From NCBI GenBank assembly GCA_007131045.1, contig SLRI01000309.1, positions 1 to 13,852 on the forward strand: a DNA stretch of 13,852 nucleotides, given 5' to 3'. The stretch is from Rhodospirillales bacterium (GTDB lineage: Bacteria; Pseudomonadota; Alphaproteobacteria; Geminicoccales; Geminicoccaceae). The translations under genes were made by a program, and so were the position numbers. Below the pieces are notes generated by a model, which worked only from the letters and a program-made list of their open reading frames with translations, was not told where the DNA came from and ran no database searches. This document shows, piece by piece, positions 1 through 8,575 of this stretch; position 1 is the stretch's first letter; each line of letters begins with the position of its first letter.

Positions 1-885
<885 letters not shown>

Positions 886-894
886 GACGTCTGA

Positions 895-900
895 CCTCCT
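895..900 (-). promoter_or_regulatory. Strong ribosome binding site of glpV
   Basis: AGGAGG on the minus strand lies 9 bases before the ATG at 885. It is the best Shine-Dalgarno match among the transporter genes, most of which rely on weak sites close to the preceding stop. A strong site on the binding-protein gene fits the usual need for excess binding protein over permease. Confidence 0.75.
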
Positions 901-933
901 CTGGTCGTTGCTGTTTTAGAGCGGTTTTGTTCT

Positions 934-947
934 CACCCGTTCGGGTG
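934..947 (-). repeat. Intercistronic hairpin between glpU and glpV
   Basis: On the minus strand the sequence is CACCCG-AA-CGGGTG, a perfect 6-base inverted repeat that would fold as a 5-bp stem with a GAAC loop. It lies just past the glpU stop and is followed by AGAACAAAAC, so it has no U-tract. It is therefore unlikely to be an intrinsic terminator in the sense direction and could act as an RNA-stability or processing hairpin. Function is inferred only from position. Confidence 0.45.
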
Positions 948-958
948 TCGCGGCGGCG

Positions 959-1246
959 TCAGCCGTACCGCATCACGATGACCATCCAAACCGCGGCGAT
1001 GGCCAAGGCGATCCAAAGTGAAAGGTCGGTGAACGCGATCCAGCCGACGTGAATGAAGGCGCTGGTCAACAGGCCGATGAAGAAACGGTCGCCACGGGTG
1101 GTCGAGATCGGCAGAAAGCCCCGGCGCTGGATGGTCGGCGAGACGACTTCCCAGACGGTCATGGCCACGAGCATGGTCGCGATGGTCGCGAAGAAGATCG
1201 CGGTCGGGACCGTCCAGGCCATCCATTCGAGCGGGTTCTCGATCAT
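959..1246 (-). CDS. glpU: GlpU, small DUF2160-type membrane protein of the glycerol transporter
   Basis: A 95-residue hydrophobic protein with three likely membrane segments: about residues 9-33 (WTVPTAIFF to WEVV), 48-69 (DRFFIGLL to IAFT) and 73-94 (LSLWIALAIAAVWMVIVM). A short loop with RRGFLPISTTRGDR separates the first two. It matches what I know of DUF2160 proteins, which occur almost only beside GlpSTPQV-type transporters in alphaproteobacteria and pseudomonads; the name glpU follows the Rhizobium locus. It starts 13 bases after glpQ stops, with only a weak G-rich ribosome site, so coupling to glpQ is likely. Its biochemical role is unknown to me: it may be a third membrane subunit, an assembly factor or a channel-like accessory. 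It has no enzyme motif. Confidence 0.85.
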   Translation of the reverse strand: MIENPLEWMAWTVPTAIFFATIATMLVAMTVWEVVSPTIQRRGFLPISTTRGDRFFIGLLTSAFIHVGWIAFTDLSLWIALAIAAVWMVIVMRYG

Positions 1247-1259
1247 TTTTGGCCCCCGC

Positions 1260-2063
1260 TCAGACCCGCCCGAGGGCGAAGCCCTTGGCGATGTAGTTGC
1301 GCACGAACCAGATGACGATGGCGCCCGGCACGATGGTCAAGACGCCGGCCGCCGCCAGGGTCCCCCAGTCGATGCCGGCCGCTCCCACCGTCCGGGTCAT
1401 GGTGACGGCGATCGGCTTGGCGTTGACCGAGGTGAGCGTGCGGGCCAGGAGCAGCTCGACCCAGGAGAACATGAAGCAGAAGAAGGCGGTAACGCCGATC
1501 CCGGCCTTGATCAGCGGCATGAAGATGAAGACGAAGAAGCGGGGAAAGCTGTAGCCGTCGATATAGGCCGTCTCGTCGATCTCCTTTGGCACCCCGGACA
1601 TGAAGCCCTCGAGGATCCAGACCGCGAGCGGCACGGTGAAGAGACAGTGCGCCAGGGCCACCGCGATGTGGGTGTCGAAGAGGCCGACGGTGGAATAGAG
1701 GTTGAAGAAGGGCAAGAGAAAGACCGCCGCCGGCGCCATGCGGTTCGACAGCAGCCAGAAGAACATGTGCTTGTCGCCGATGAACTTGTAGCGCGAGAAG
1801 GCGTAGGCCGCGGGCAAGGCGACCGAGAGGCTGATGACGACGTTGAGGCCGACATAGGTCAGCGAGTTGATGTAGCCCTCGTACCAGGTCCGGTCGGTGA
1901 GGATGCGGGTGAAGTTGGCGAGTGTCGGATCGGGCGGGAAGAGGTCGAAGGAGCCCAGGATCTGCGCGTTGGTCTGCAGCGAGGTGACGATCAGCCAATA
2001 GATCGGCAGCATCAGCAACAGCAGGTAGAAGACGAGGGCGATCTTGCCGAAGGCGTAGCGCAT
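1260..2063 (-). CDS. glpQ: Glycerol ABC transporter permease GlpQ (MalG/UgpE-like)
   Basis: This inner-membrane permease forms half of the translocation channel with GlpP. It has 267 residues with about six membrane segments: the first at residues 8-28, then around 68-90, 103-122, 133-152, 187-205 and 238-255. The EAA coupling loop that docks onto the ATPases is at about 160-184 (KEIDETAYIDGYSFPRFF, then P183), with the key A166 and G170. Length and layout are normal for the MalG family. The ATG at 2063 is one base past the glpP stop (TGAGATG), so translation is probably coupled. It is not the E. coli glycerophosphodiesterase GlpQ; the name follows Rhizobium usage. The UgpE G3P permease is the closest alternative, but the neighbouring DUF2160 gene and paired ATPases argue for the glycerol system. 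Confidence 0.92.
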   Translation of the reverse strand: MRYAFGKIALVFYLLLLMLPIYWLIVTSLQTNAQILGSFDLFPPDPTLANFTRILTDRTWYEGYINSLTYVGLNVVISLSVALPAAYAFSRYKFIGDKHMFFWLLSNRMAPAAVFLLPFFNLYSTVGLFDTHIAVALAHCLFTVPLAVWILEGFMSGVPKEIDETAYIDGYSFPRFFVFIFMPLIKAGIGVTAFFCFMFSWVELLLARTLTSVNAKPIAVTMTRTVGAAGIDWGTLAAAGVLTIVPGAIVIWFVRNYIAKGFALGRV

Positions 2064-2064
2064 C

Positions 2065-2934
2065 TCAGCGGGTCCCGGTCGAAATGCGGGTGATGGCGGT
2101 ATAGAACAGCCAGGAGAACAGCAGGATGAAGAGGAAGTAGATGATGGAGAAGGCGGCGGCAGGGCCGATGTCGAAGCGGCCGACGGCGGCGGTCGCCAAA
2201 AACTGGCTGAGGAAGGTGGTGGAATTGCCGGGGCCGCCGCCGGTGAGGACGAAGGGCTCGGTATAGATCATGAAGCTGTCCATGAAGCGGAGCAGCACGG
2301 CGATGGTCAGCACCCCGGTGAGCTTCGGCAGCTGGATGTAGCGAAACACCGCCCAGGCGCCGGCGCCGTCGACCTGGGCCGCCTGATAGAAGGCGTCGGG
2401 GATGGCCCTGAGGCCCGAGTAGCAGAGCAGCACGACCAGCGGTGTCCAGTGCCAGACATCCATGACCACCACGGTGATCCAGGCGTGCAGCGGGTCGCCG
2501 GTGAAGTTGAAGTCGATGCCGAGCTGCGCCAGCGACCAGCCGGCGAGGCCGATATCGGTGCGGGCGAAGATCAGCCAGATGGTGCCGACCACGTTCCAAG
2601 GCATCAAGAGCGGCAAGGCCAGCAGCACGAGGCAGGCCGAGACCCCCCAGCCCTTGGTCGGCAGGGTCAAGGCGATGGCGATGCCGAGCGGGATCTGGAT
2701 GGCGAGGATGGTGCCGGTGAACAGCAGCTGGCGAAGGAAGGCCTCGTGCAGCCGGGGATCGCGCAAGGTCTCCCGGAACCACTCGTCGCCGACGAAGAAC
2801 CGCTGCCCGGGCCCGAAGATGTCCTGCACCGAATAGTTGACCACGGTCATCAGCGGGATGACGGCGGAGAAGGCGACCAGGATGACCACCGGCAGGACGA
2901 GAAACCAGGCCTTGTTGTTCTCGGTCTTGTTCAT
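2065..2934 (-). CDS. glpP: Glycerol ABC transporter permease GlpP (MalF/UgpA-like)
   Basis: This is the second inner-membrane permease subunit, 289 residues. The first membrane segment is at about 10-32 (WFLVLPVVILVAFSAVIPLM) and others lie near 70-90, 99-124, 152-172, 205-222 and 261-282, giving six. The periplasmic stretch 40-66 with GDEWFRETLRDPRL is typical of the family. The EAA loop is at about 179-203 (PDAFYQAAQVDGAGAWAVFRY, then LP), with conserved A185-A186 and G190. The C-terminal TGGGPGNSTTFLS segment is standard for MalF/UgpA-type permeases. The ATG at 2934 is 15 bases after the glpT stop, preceded by a purine run (AGAAGAGAGA) that can serve as a weak ribosome site. It pairs with GlpQ. 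Confidence 0.92.
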   Translation of the reverse strand: MNKTENNKAWFLVLPVVILVAFSAVIPLMTVVNYSVQDIFGPGQRFFVGDEWFRETLRDPRLHEAFLRQLLFTGTILAIQIPLGIAIALTLPTKGWGVSACLVLLALPLLMPWNVVGTIWLIFARTDIGLAGWSLAQLGIDFNFTGDPLHAWITVVVMDVWHWTPLVVLLCYSGLRAIPDAFYQAAQVDGAGAWAVFRYIQLPKLTGVLTIAVLLRFMDSFMIYTEPFVLTGGGPGNSTTFLSQFLATAAVGRFDIGPAAAFSIIYFLFILLFSWLFYTAITRISTGTR

Positions 2935-2949
2935 TCTCTCTTCTCGAGA

Positions 2950-4038
<1,089 letters not shown>

Positions 4039-4051
4039 CGCGGCGGCTCCC

Positions 4052-5152
4052 TCAGGCCGCGTGGTCGAGCGGAGTGGTCGCGGGCGCGAGCTCGAGCGCG
4101 CCCGTGTCACCGAAGACGTAGAGCTTCTCGGGATCGAGATAGAAGGTGACAGCACTGCCGCGCTGCAGCGGGTGCACGCCCTCCTCCTGGATCACCCAGT
4201 CGAGATTGTTGTGGCGCAGATGAACGAAGGTCTCCGAGCCCGAGATCTCGGCCAGATCCACCTCGCCCTCGAGCTCGATGTCGGCCTCGCGGCGGCGCTG
4301 CAGAAAGAGGTGGTTGGCGCGCACGCCGAGGCGGTAGCGGCCGGGACCGAGATTGGCGAGCGAGCCTCGGAGCGGCAACGCCAAGCCGGTCTTGGTCCGC
4401 GCCTGGCCGTCGCGGACGCTGACGTCGATCATGTTCATCGCCGGGTCGGAGAAGGTGGTGGCGACCCGGATCGAGCCCGGCCGGTGATAGACCTCGAGCG
4501 TCGGCCCCGCCTGCAGCGCCCGCCCCTCGCCCATCACCACCACGTTGCCGCCCATGATCAGCGCCTCCATCGGCTCGGTCGTGGCGTAGACGACGATCGC
4601 GTCCCGCCTGGCGAAGAGCGCCTTGAGCTCGGTCCTGAGCTCTTCCCTCAGCTTGTAGTCGAGATTGACCAGGGGCTCGTCGAGCAGCAGGAGATCGGCC
4701 TCCTTGACCAGCGCCCGGGCGATGGCGAGGCGCTGCTGCTGGCCGCCCGAGAGCTCCGCCGGCAGGCGGCCGAGCAGGGCCTCGATATGCAAGAGCTCGG
4801 CCGTCTCCTTGACCCGCCGGTCGACCTCGGCCCGGCGAAAGCCCCTGAGCCTGAGCGGGGAGGCGATGTTGTCGTAGACCGTGAAGGACGGATAGTTGAC
4901 GAATTGCTGGTAGACCATGGCGACGTTGCGCTGCCGCACGCTCTTTTGCGTGACATCGACGCCGCCCAGCATCACCTGGCCCTCGGACGGCCGGTCGAGC
5001 CCGGCCATCACCCGCAGCAACGAGGTCTTGCCGGCCGAGGTCTGGCCGAGCAGCACGTAGAGCTGACCCGATTGCAGGTTCAAGGATACATCGTCGAGAT
5101 GCAGCTCCTCGCCGACCAGACGGGTCACCCTCTTCAAGGCCATGATCGTCAC
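4052..5152 (-). CDS. glpS: Glycerol ABC transporter ATPase GlpS, with altered Walker A and no switch histidine
   Basis: This is the second nucleotide-binding subunit, 366 residues, with an ATPase domain to about 235 and then a MalK-like regulatory domain. The signature is canonical (LSGGQQQR, 134-141), as are the Q-loop (Q82) and Walker B with its glutamate (LLLLDE, 154-159). Walker A reads GQTSAGKT (36-43), so the second conserved glycine of GxxGxGKT is S39. The switch histidine is T192: YATTEP stands where YVTHDQ is expected. These are the opposite defects to those of GlpT. The GTG start at 5152 overlaps the gpsA stop as GTGA and has GGAGGG six bases upstream; the in-frame ATG at 5143 is too far from that site. 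From memory, Rhizobium GlpS relatives also carry a non-standard P-loop, so this is probably a family trait. Confidence 0.92.
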   Translation of the reverse strand: MTIMALKRVTRLVGEELHLDDVSLNLQSGQLYVLLGQTSAGKTSLLRVMAGLDRPSEGQVMLGGVDVTQKSVRQRNVAMVYQQFVNYPSFTVYDNIASPLRLRGFRRAEVDRRVKETAELLHIEALLGRLPAELSGGQQQRLAIARALVKEADLLLLDEPLVNLDYKLREELRTELKALFARRDAIVVYATTEPMEALIMGGNVVVMGEGRALQAGPTLEVYHRPGSIRVATTFSDPAMNMIDVSVRDGQARTKTGLALPLRGSLANLGPGRYRLGVRANHLFLQRRREADIELEGEVDLAEISGSETFVHLRHNNLDWVIQEEGVHPLQRGSAVTFYLDPEKLYVFGDTGALELAPATTPLDHAA

Positions 5153-6144
5153 GGCATGCCCTCCGCCTTCAACGGTCGCCGCATCAAGCTGTCGAGCGCC
5201 CCCTCGACCGTGAGCGCGCCGGCCAGAATCTCGGCCACGGCGTGAACCACGGGCGTCGAGACCCCGTGCCGTTCGGCCAGGCGATCGACCACGGCCGCCG
5301 TCCAGTAGCCCTCGACCACGCCCCCCTCGGCGAGCGCGGCCTCCGGCGTCTGCCCCCGCCCGAGCGCCATGCCGAAGGCGGTGTTGCGCGAGGTCGGGCT
5401 CATCGCCGTGAGCATCAGATCACCGAGCCCGGAGAGCCCCATCAGGGTCTCGGGCCTGGCCCCCATCGCCTGGCCGAGCCCGGCGAGCTCGGCCAAGCCC
5501 CGGCTCAAGAGCGCCGCCCGGGCGTTCTCGCCGAGCCCCTTGCCGGTCACCAGGCCGGCGGCGATCGCCAGCACGTTCTTGACAGCACCACCGATCTCGA
5601 CCCCGGTCCGATCATCGGTCCAGTAGACCCTGAGCGTCGGGCTCGACAGGCGAAGCGACAGGGCCCGGCCGAGCTCGGCGTCGGCGACGGCGAGGGTCAG
5701 CGCCGTCGGCAGGCCCTTGGCGACCTCGGCGGCGAAGCTCGGGCCGGAGAGGCAGGCGACCACGGCATCCGGCCATTCGGCCTCGACCACCTCGCTCAAG
5801 CGCCGGTCGGTGTCGCGCTCGAAGCCCTTGGCGCAGACGACGGCGACGCCCGGCCCACGACCCGCACGCCGCCGGCAGACTTCGCGCAGGGCCTGGGCCG
5901 GCACGACGAGGAGCGTTGTGTCGAGATCGAGCACCGCGTCCAGCTCGGTGGTGGCATCGATGCCCTCCTCCAGCACCAGATCGGGGAAGGCCCGGGGCGA
6001 GCAACGATGTTCTCGGATCGCCTCGACCACTTGCGGGTCGCGGTCCCAGAGGACCACCTCGTTGCCGGCGCGGGATGCGGCCTGGGCCAGCGCCGTGCCC
6101 CATGCCCCGGCACCGACGATGCCGATCGGCGGCGACACTGTCAT
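5149..6144 (-). CDS. gpsA: NAD(P)-dependent glycerol-3-phosphate dehydrogenase GpsA
   Basis: GpsA reduces dihydroxyacetone phosphate to sn-glycerol-3-phosphate with NAD(P)H in the cytoplasm, supplying the backbone for phospholipids. The protein has 331 residues, close to E. coli GpsA (about 339). The Rossmann motif GAGAWG is at 11-16, AKGFE with K106 at 105-109, SGPSFAAEVAKGLPTA at 133-148, the catalytic-lysine segment GGAVKN at 185-190 (K189), GLGDLMLT at 239-246 and the conserved SRN at 252-254. All parts expected of an active enzyme are present. ATG 6144 overlaps the glpD stop as ATGA, and the ribosome site is weak (GGGA), so translation is probably coupled to glpD. Its place between glpD and glpS is odd, because it makes the compound GlpD consumes. 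The fused upstream reading frame is only glpD in another frame. Confidence 0.96.
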   Translation of the reverse strand: MTVSPPIGIVGAGAWGTALAQAASRAGNEVVLWDRDPQVVEAIREHRCSPRAFPDLVLEEGIDATTELDAVLDLDTTLLVVPAQALREVCRRRAGRGPGVAVVCAKGFERDTDRRLSEVVEAEWPDAVVACLSGPSFAAEVAKGLPTALTLAVADAELGRALSLRLSSPTLRVYWTDDRTGVEIGGAVKNVLAIAAGLVTGKGLGENARAALLSRGLAELAGLGQAMGARPETLMGLSGLGDLMLTAMSPTSRNTAFGMALGRGQTPEAALAEGGVVEGYWTAAVVDRLAERHGVSTPVVHAVAEILAGALTVEGALDSLMRRPLKAEGMP

Positions 6145-7667
6145 GCGGCGTCCCGCTTTTTCGCCCGAGCCCGAAACCACGCCTCGACCTCGGCCTCGGC
6201 AGCGGCGTCGAGATGCAGGCCGAGCTTGCTGCGGCGCCAGAGCACGTCGTCGGCAGCGAGCGCCCACTCGTGCTCGACCAGATAGTCGAGCTCGGCCTCG
6301 AAGAGGTCGCCACCCAGGTTCTGCCCGAGATCGTTCAGCCCCTGCCTCCCTTCGACGATGATGCGCGCGCGAGAACCATAAGCGCGCGCCAGGCGCCTCG
6401 CAAGCGGCCCCGGCAGCCACGGGTAGTCGGCCGAGAACCCCTCCAGATACCGCTCGAAATCCGCGTCGGGCAGGTCACCGCCGGGCAGCACGGCGCCCGC
6501 CGTCCAGGTCCCGGCCTCGCAGCCCAGGAGCGGGGCCAGGCGCGCCATCGCATGCTCGGCGAGCTTGCGATAGGTGGTGATCTTGCCGCCGAAGATCGAA
6601 AGCAGGGGCGGCTTGCCGTTTCCGCCTTCGACGTCGAAGACGTAGTCGCGGGTGACCGCCGAGGCATTGCCGCTCGCGTCGTCGAACAGCGGGCGCACGC
6701 CCGAATAGGTCCAGACGATGTCGGCGGCGCTCACCTTGCGCTCGAAGTAGCGATTGACCACGCTGCAGAGATAGTCGGTCTCCTCGGGCGTGATCGCCAC
6801 CGACTTGGGATCGCCTTGGTATTCGAGGTCGGTCGTCCCGATCAGGCTGTAGTCGTTCTCGTAGGGGATGACGAAGACGATGCGCTTGTCGACGTTCTGC
6901 AGAATATACGGATGAGCCCCGTCGTGCAGCTTGGGCACCACGATGTGCGAGCCCTTGATCAGCCGCACCCGCTTCTTGGCGGTATCCTGCCCGAGGCCGT
7001 CCTTCAGGAAGCGCGAGACCCAGGGCCCGGCGGCGTTGACCAGGCCACGCGCGGTGACCCGCCTTGTCTCGCCGGTCCGGGTGCAGCGCAGATCGACCAT
7101 CCAGCGATCACCCTCGCGCACGGCCTTCACGCATTCCGTCCGGGTCCGGACCTCGGCGCCCCGATGCCTGGCGTCCATGGCGTTCAAGACGACGAGGCGG
7201 CTGTCCATCACCCAGCAGTCGCTGTAGGTGAAGCCTTTGGTGACCCAGTCCTCGAGCGGGTCGCCGTAAGGTCCGGGGGCGCCGAGATCGACACTCGACG
7301 AGCCCGGCAGCATCTTGCGCCCGCCCAGGTGGTCGTAGAGGAAGAGCCCGAGGCGAACCAGCCAGGCCGGCCGCTGCTCCGGGCTGTGCGGCAGGACGAA
7401 GGTCAAGGGCCAGATGATGTGCGGCGCCGCCTTCAGCAGCACCTCGCGCTCGATCAGCGCCTCGCGGACCAGCCGGAACTCGTAATATTCGAGATAGCGC
7501 AAGCCGCCGTGGATCAGCTTGGACGACCAGGACGAGGTGTGGCTGGCCAGATCGTCGCGCTCGACCAGGAGCACCGAAAGCCCGCGCCCGGCGGCGTCCC
7601 GGGCGATCCCGGCGCCGTTGATGCCGCCGCCGACGACGACGAGATCGAACTCGCTTGCTGCGCTCAC
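6141..7667 (-). CDS. glpD: FAD-dependent glycerol-3-phosphate dehydrogenase GlpD
   Basis: This membrane-associated flavoenzyme oxidises glycerol-3-phosphate to dihydroxyacetone phosphate and passes electrons to quinone. It has 508 residues; the family norm is about 500-510. The N-terminal FAD-binding segment is VVVGGGINGAGIARDAAGRG (10-29), followed by SSWSSKLIHGGLRYLE. Further family markers are LVNAAGPW, SLIGTTDLEYQGDP, SGVRPLFDD and the C-terminal GGKITTYRKLAEHA. A GTG start at 7667 is chosen because GGGAGG lies five bases upstream and the FAD motif begins ten residues later. The longer in-frame extension reads through the promoter gap into the hydrolase gene. It is the first gene of the glp block and its stop overlaps gpsA by four bases. 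Two operator-like palindromes lie upstream, suggesting glycerol-responsive control. Confidence 0.96.
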   Translation of the reverse strand: MSAASEFDLVVVGGGINGAGIARDAAGRGLSVLLVERDDLASHTSSWSSKLIHGGLRYLEYYEFRLVREALIEREVLLKAAPHIIWPLTFVLPHSPEQRPAWLVRLGLFLYDHLGGRKMLPGSSSVDLGAPGPYGDPLEDWVTKGFTYSDCWVMDSRLVVLNAMDARHRGAEVRTRTECVKAVREGDRWMVDLRCTRTGETRRVTARGLVNAAGPWVSRFLKDGLGQDTAKKRVRLIKGSHIVVPKLHDGAHPYILQNVDKRIVFVIPYENDYSLIGTTDLEYQGDPKSVAITPEETDYLCSVVNRYFERKVSAADIVWTYSGVRPLFDDASGNASAVTRDYVFDVEGGNGKPPLLSIFGGKITTYRKLAEHAMARLAPLLGCEAGTWTAGAVLPGGDLPDADFERYLEGFSADYPWLPGPLARRLARAYGSRARIIVEGRQGLNDLGQNLGGDLFEAELDYLVEHEWALAADDVLWRRSKLGLHLDAAAEAEVEAWFRARAKKRDAA

Positions 7668-7672
7668 CAGTG

Positions 7673-7678
7673 CCTCCC
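7673..7678 (-). promoter_or_regulatory. Ribosome binding site that fixes the glpD GTG start
   Basis: GGGAGG on the minus strand is followed by CACTG and then GTG (7667-7665). The five-base spacing and the absence of any other start codon nearby decide the glpD start. Confidence 0.75.
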
Positions 7679-7693
7679 AATCGGCATGGGCGA

Positions 7694-7722
7694 AAGCTAG
7701 TTCAGGCCATCGACTTTCACAA
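7694..7722 (-). promoter_or_regulatory. Candidate sigma-70 promoter of the glp block
   Basis: On the minus strand TTGTGA (7722-7717) and TAGCTT (7699-7694) are separated by exactly 17 bases. The -35 matches TTGACA at 4 of 6 positions and the -10 matches TATAAT at 3 of 6. Transcription would begin near 7687, leaving a leader of about 20 bases that just holds the ribosome site. The -35 abuts the second palindrome at 7722-7733, which is a sensible place for a repressor. The match is modest, so position and spacing carry most of the weight. Confidence 0.45.
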
Positions 7723-7733
7723 GCGAAAACGCT
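7722..7733. promoter_or_regulatory. GlpR-type operator candidate, promoter-proximal
   Basis: AGCG-AAAA-CGCT is a perfect 4+4 inverted repeat around AAAA. It shares the CG-AAAA-CG core with the palindrome centred 48 bases further upstream and touches the candidate -35 of glpD. DeoR-family GlpR repressors use operators built on TTCG, four A/T bases and CGAA, so this copy is a degenerate version at best. Confidence 0.4.
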
Positions 7734-7767
7734 GCGTGGGTGAATAGGCGATTTCGGCGGCGTCCGC

Positions 7768-7784
7768 TGTTCGAAAACGAATAT
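7768..7784. promoter_or_regulatory. GlpR-type operator candidate, distal
   Basis: TGTTCGAAAACGAATAT contains the perfect palindrome TTCG-AAAA-CGAA, with a further T/A pair after one mismatch. The core is what I recall for E. coli GlpR operators (TCG, four A/T bases, CGA). It sits at the hydrolase stop codon, about 100 bases before glpD, in the only sizeable gap ahead of the glp genes. GlpR would repress until glycerol-3-phosphate is present; that role is inferred, and no glpR gene is in this window. Confidence 0.5.
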
Positions 7785-8575
7785 CAGTCCGCCAGAAAAC
7801 GCTCTACCGCCTCCAGGAACGGTCGCGGCTGCTCGGCGTGCAGCCAGTGGCCGGCACCGTCGAGCGTCTCGAAGGCCACGGCCGGCATCAGCCGGCGAAA
7901 CGCCGCCTCGCCCGCCGCATCGACATAAGGGCTGGCGCCGCCGTGGATGGCGAGCACCGGGCCCTCGTAGGTCGCATCGGCATAAGCGTCGGGCCAGCCG
8001 GTGATCCTGGCGATCTCGGCATCGAGCACGGCGAGATTGGGTTTCCAAAAGGCCCGCCCCTGGCCGTCGAAATCCAGGTTCTGCAGGAGAAACTGGCGGA
8101 CACCGGCATTCTCGAACTGGGAAGCGAGGGCCGCATCGGCCTCGGCGCGGCGGTCGACGGCAGCGAGGTCGAGACGCTGCAGGGCACCGATCAGCTCCTC
8201 GAAATCATGCGCGTAAGGCACCGGCGCGATGTCCGCCACGATCACACTCGTCACCCGCTCGGGTTCGGTGAGCGCAGTGGCGATCGCGACCTTGCCGCCC
8301 ATGCTGTGGCCGAGCAGATGAAAGCGCTCGATGCCGCGCTTCTCGGCGAAGGCCAGGACGTCGGCCGCCATGGCGGGGTAGGTCATCTCCTCCGACCAGG
8401 GCGAGGCGCCGTGATTGCGCAGATCGAGCAGATGCACGGTGCGCCCCCGGGCCAGCGCCTTGCCGTGCGCCTGCCAGTTGCGCTGCGAGCCCAAAAGGCC
8501 GTGCATCACCAGCAGCGGCACGGCATCCCGTGGCCCGTCCAGGGTGCGCGCCTCGAGCGGCAGCGGCGTGCTCAC
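7784..8575 (-). CDS. Alpha/beta hydrolase, YbfF/ABHD11-like esterase
   Basis: A 263-residue cytoplasmic alpha/beta-fold hydrolase with no signal peptide. The oxyanion segment HGLLGSQRNW is at 25-34, the family segment LDLRNHGASPW at 50-60, the nucleophile elbow GHSMGG at 89-94 (S91) and the catalytic histidine in GAGHWLHAEQP (about H243). The LLGS, DLRNHG and HSMGGK combination is typical of YbfF/ABHD11 esterases, which act on short acyl esters, with the natural substrate mostly unknown. I did not assign the acidic residue of the triad. The GTG start at 8575 overlaps the cfa stop as GTGA, so translation is probably coupled to cfa. Pairing with cfa hints at lipid or acyl-ester metabolism, but that rests on position alone. 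Confidence 0.88.
   Translation of the reverse strand: MSTPLPLEARTLDGPRDAVPLLVMHGLLGSQRNWQAHGKALARGRTVHLLDLRNHGASPWSEEMTYPAMAADVLAFAEKRGIERFHLLGHSMGGKVAIATALTEPERVTSVIVADIAPVPYAHDFEELIGALQRLDLAAVDRRAEADAALASQFENAGVRQFLLQNLDFDGQGRAFWKPNLAVLDAEIARITGWPDAYADATYEGPVLAIHGGASPYVDAAGEAAFRRLMPAVAFETLDGAGHWLHAEQPRPFLEAVERFLAD

Noticed and set aside
934..947. The glpU-glpV hairpin as an intrinsic terminator
   Set aside because: On the minus strand the stem is followed by AGAACAAAAC, with no T-run, and glpV downstream clearly belongs to the same gene set.
5141..5143. ATG at 5143 as the glpS start
   Set aside because: It lies about 15 bases from the GGAGGG site, whereas GTG 5152 has six-base spacing and overlaps the gpsA stop in the same way as other junctions here.
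5149..6420. A 423-residue GpsA with an Arg/Ala-rich N-terminal extension
   Set aside because: The extension is glpD read in another frame. The Rossmann motif starts ten residues after ATG 6144, as normal for GpsA.
5916..7700. A 594-codon plus-strand frame and similar ones at 1053-2093, 2449-3294, 4016-5245 and 8530-9975
   Set aside because: All are antisense to well-recognised genes, have no plausible ribosome site I can see, and show the repetitive composition of shadow frames.
6141..8048. A longer GlpD beginning at 8048 (635 residues)
   Set aside because: The extra N-terminus reads through the promoter gap and the 3' end of the hydrolase gene. The GTG at 7667 has a proper ribosome site and gives the family length.
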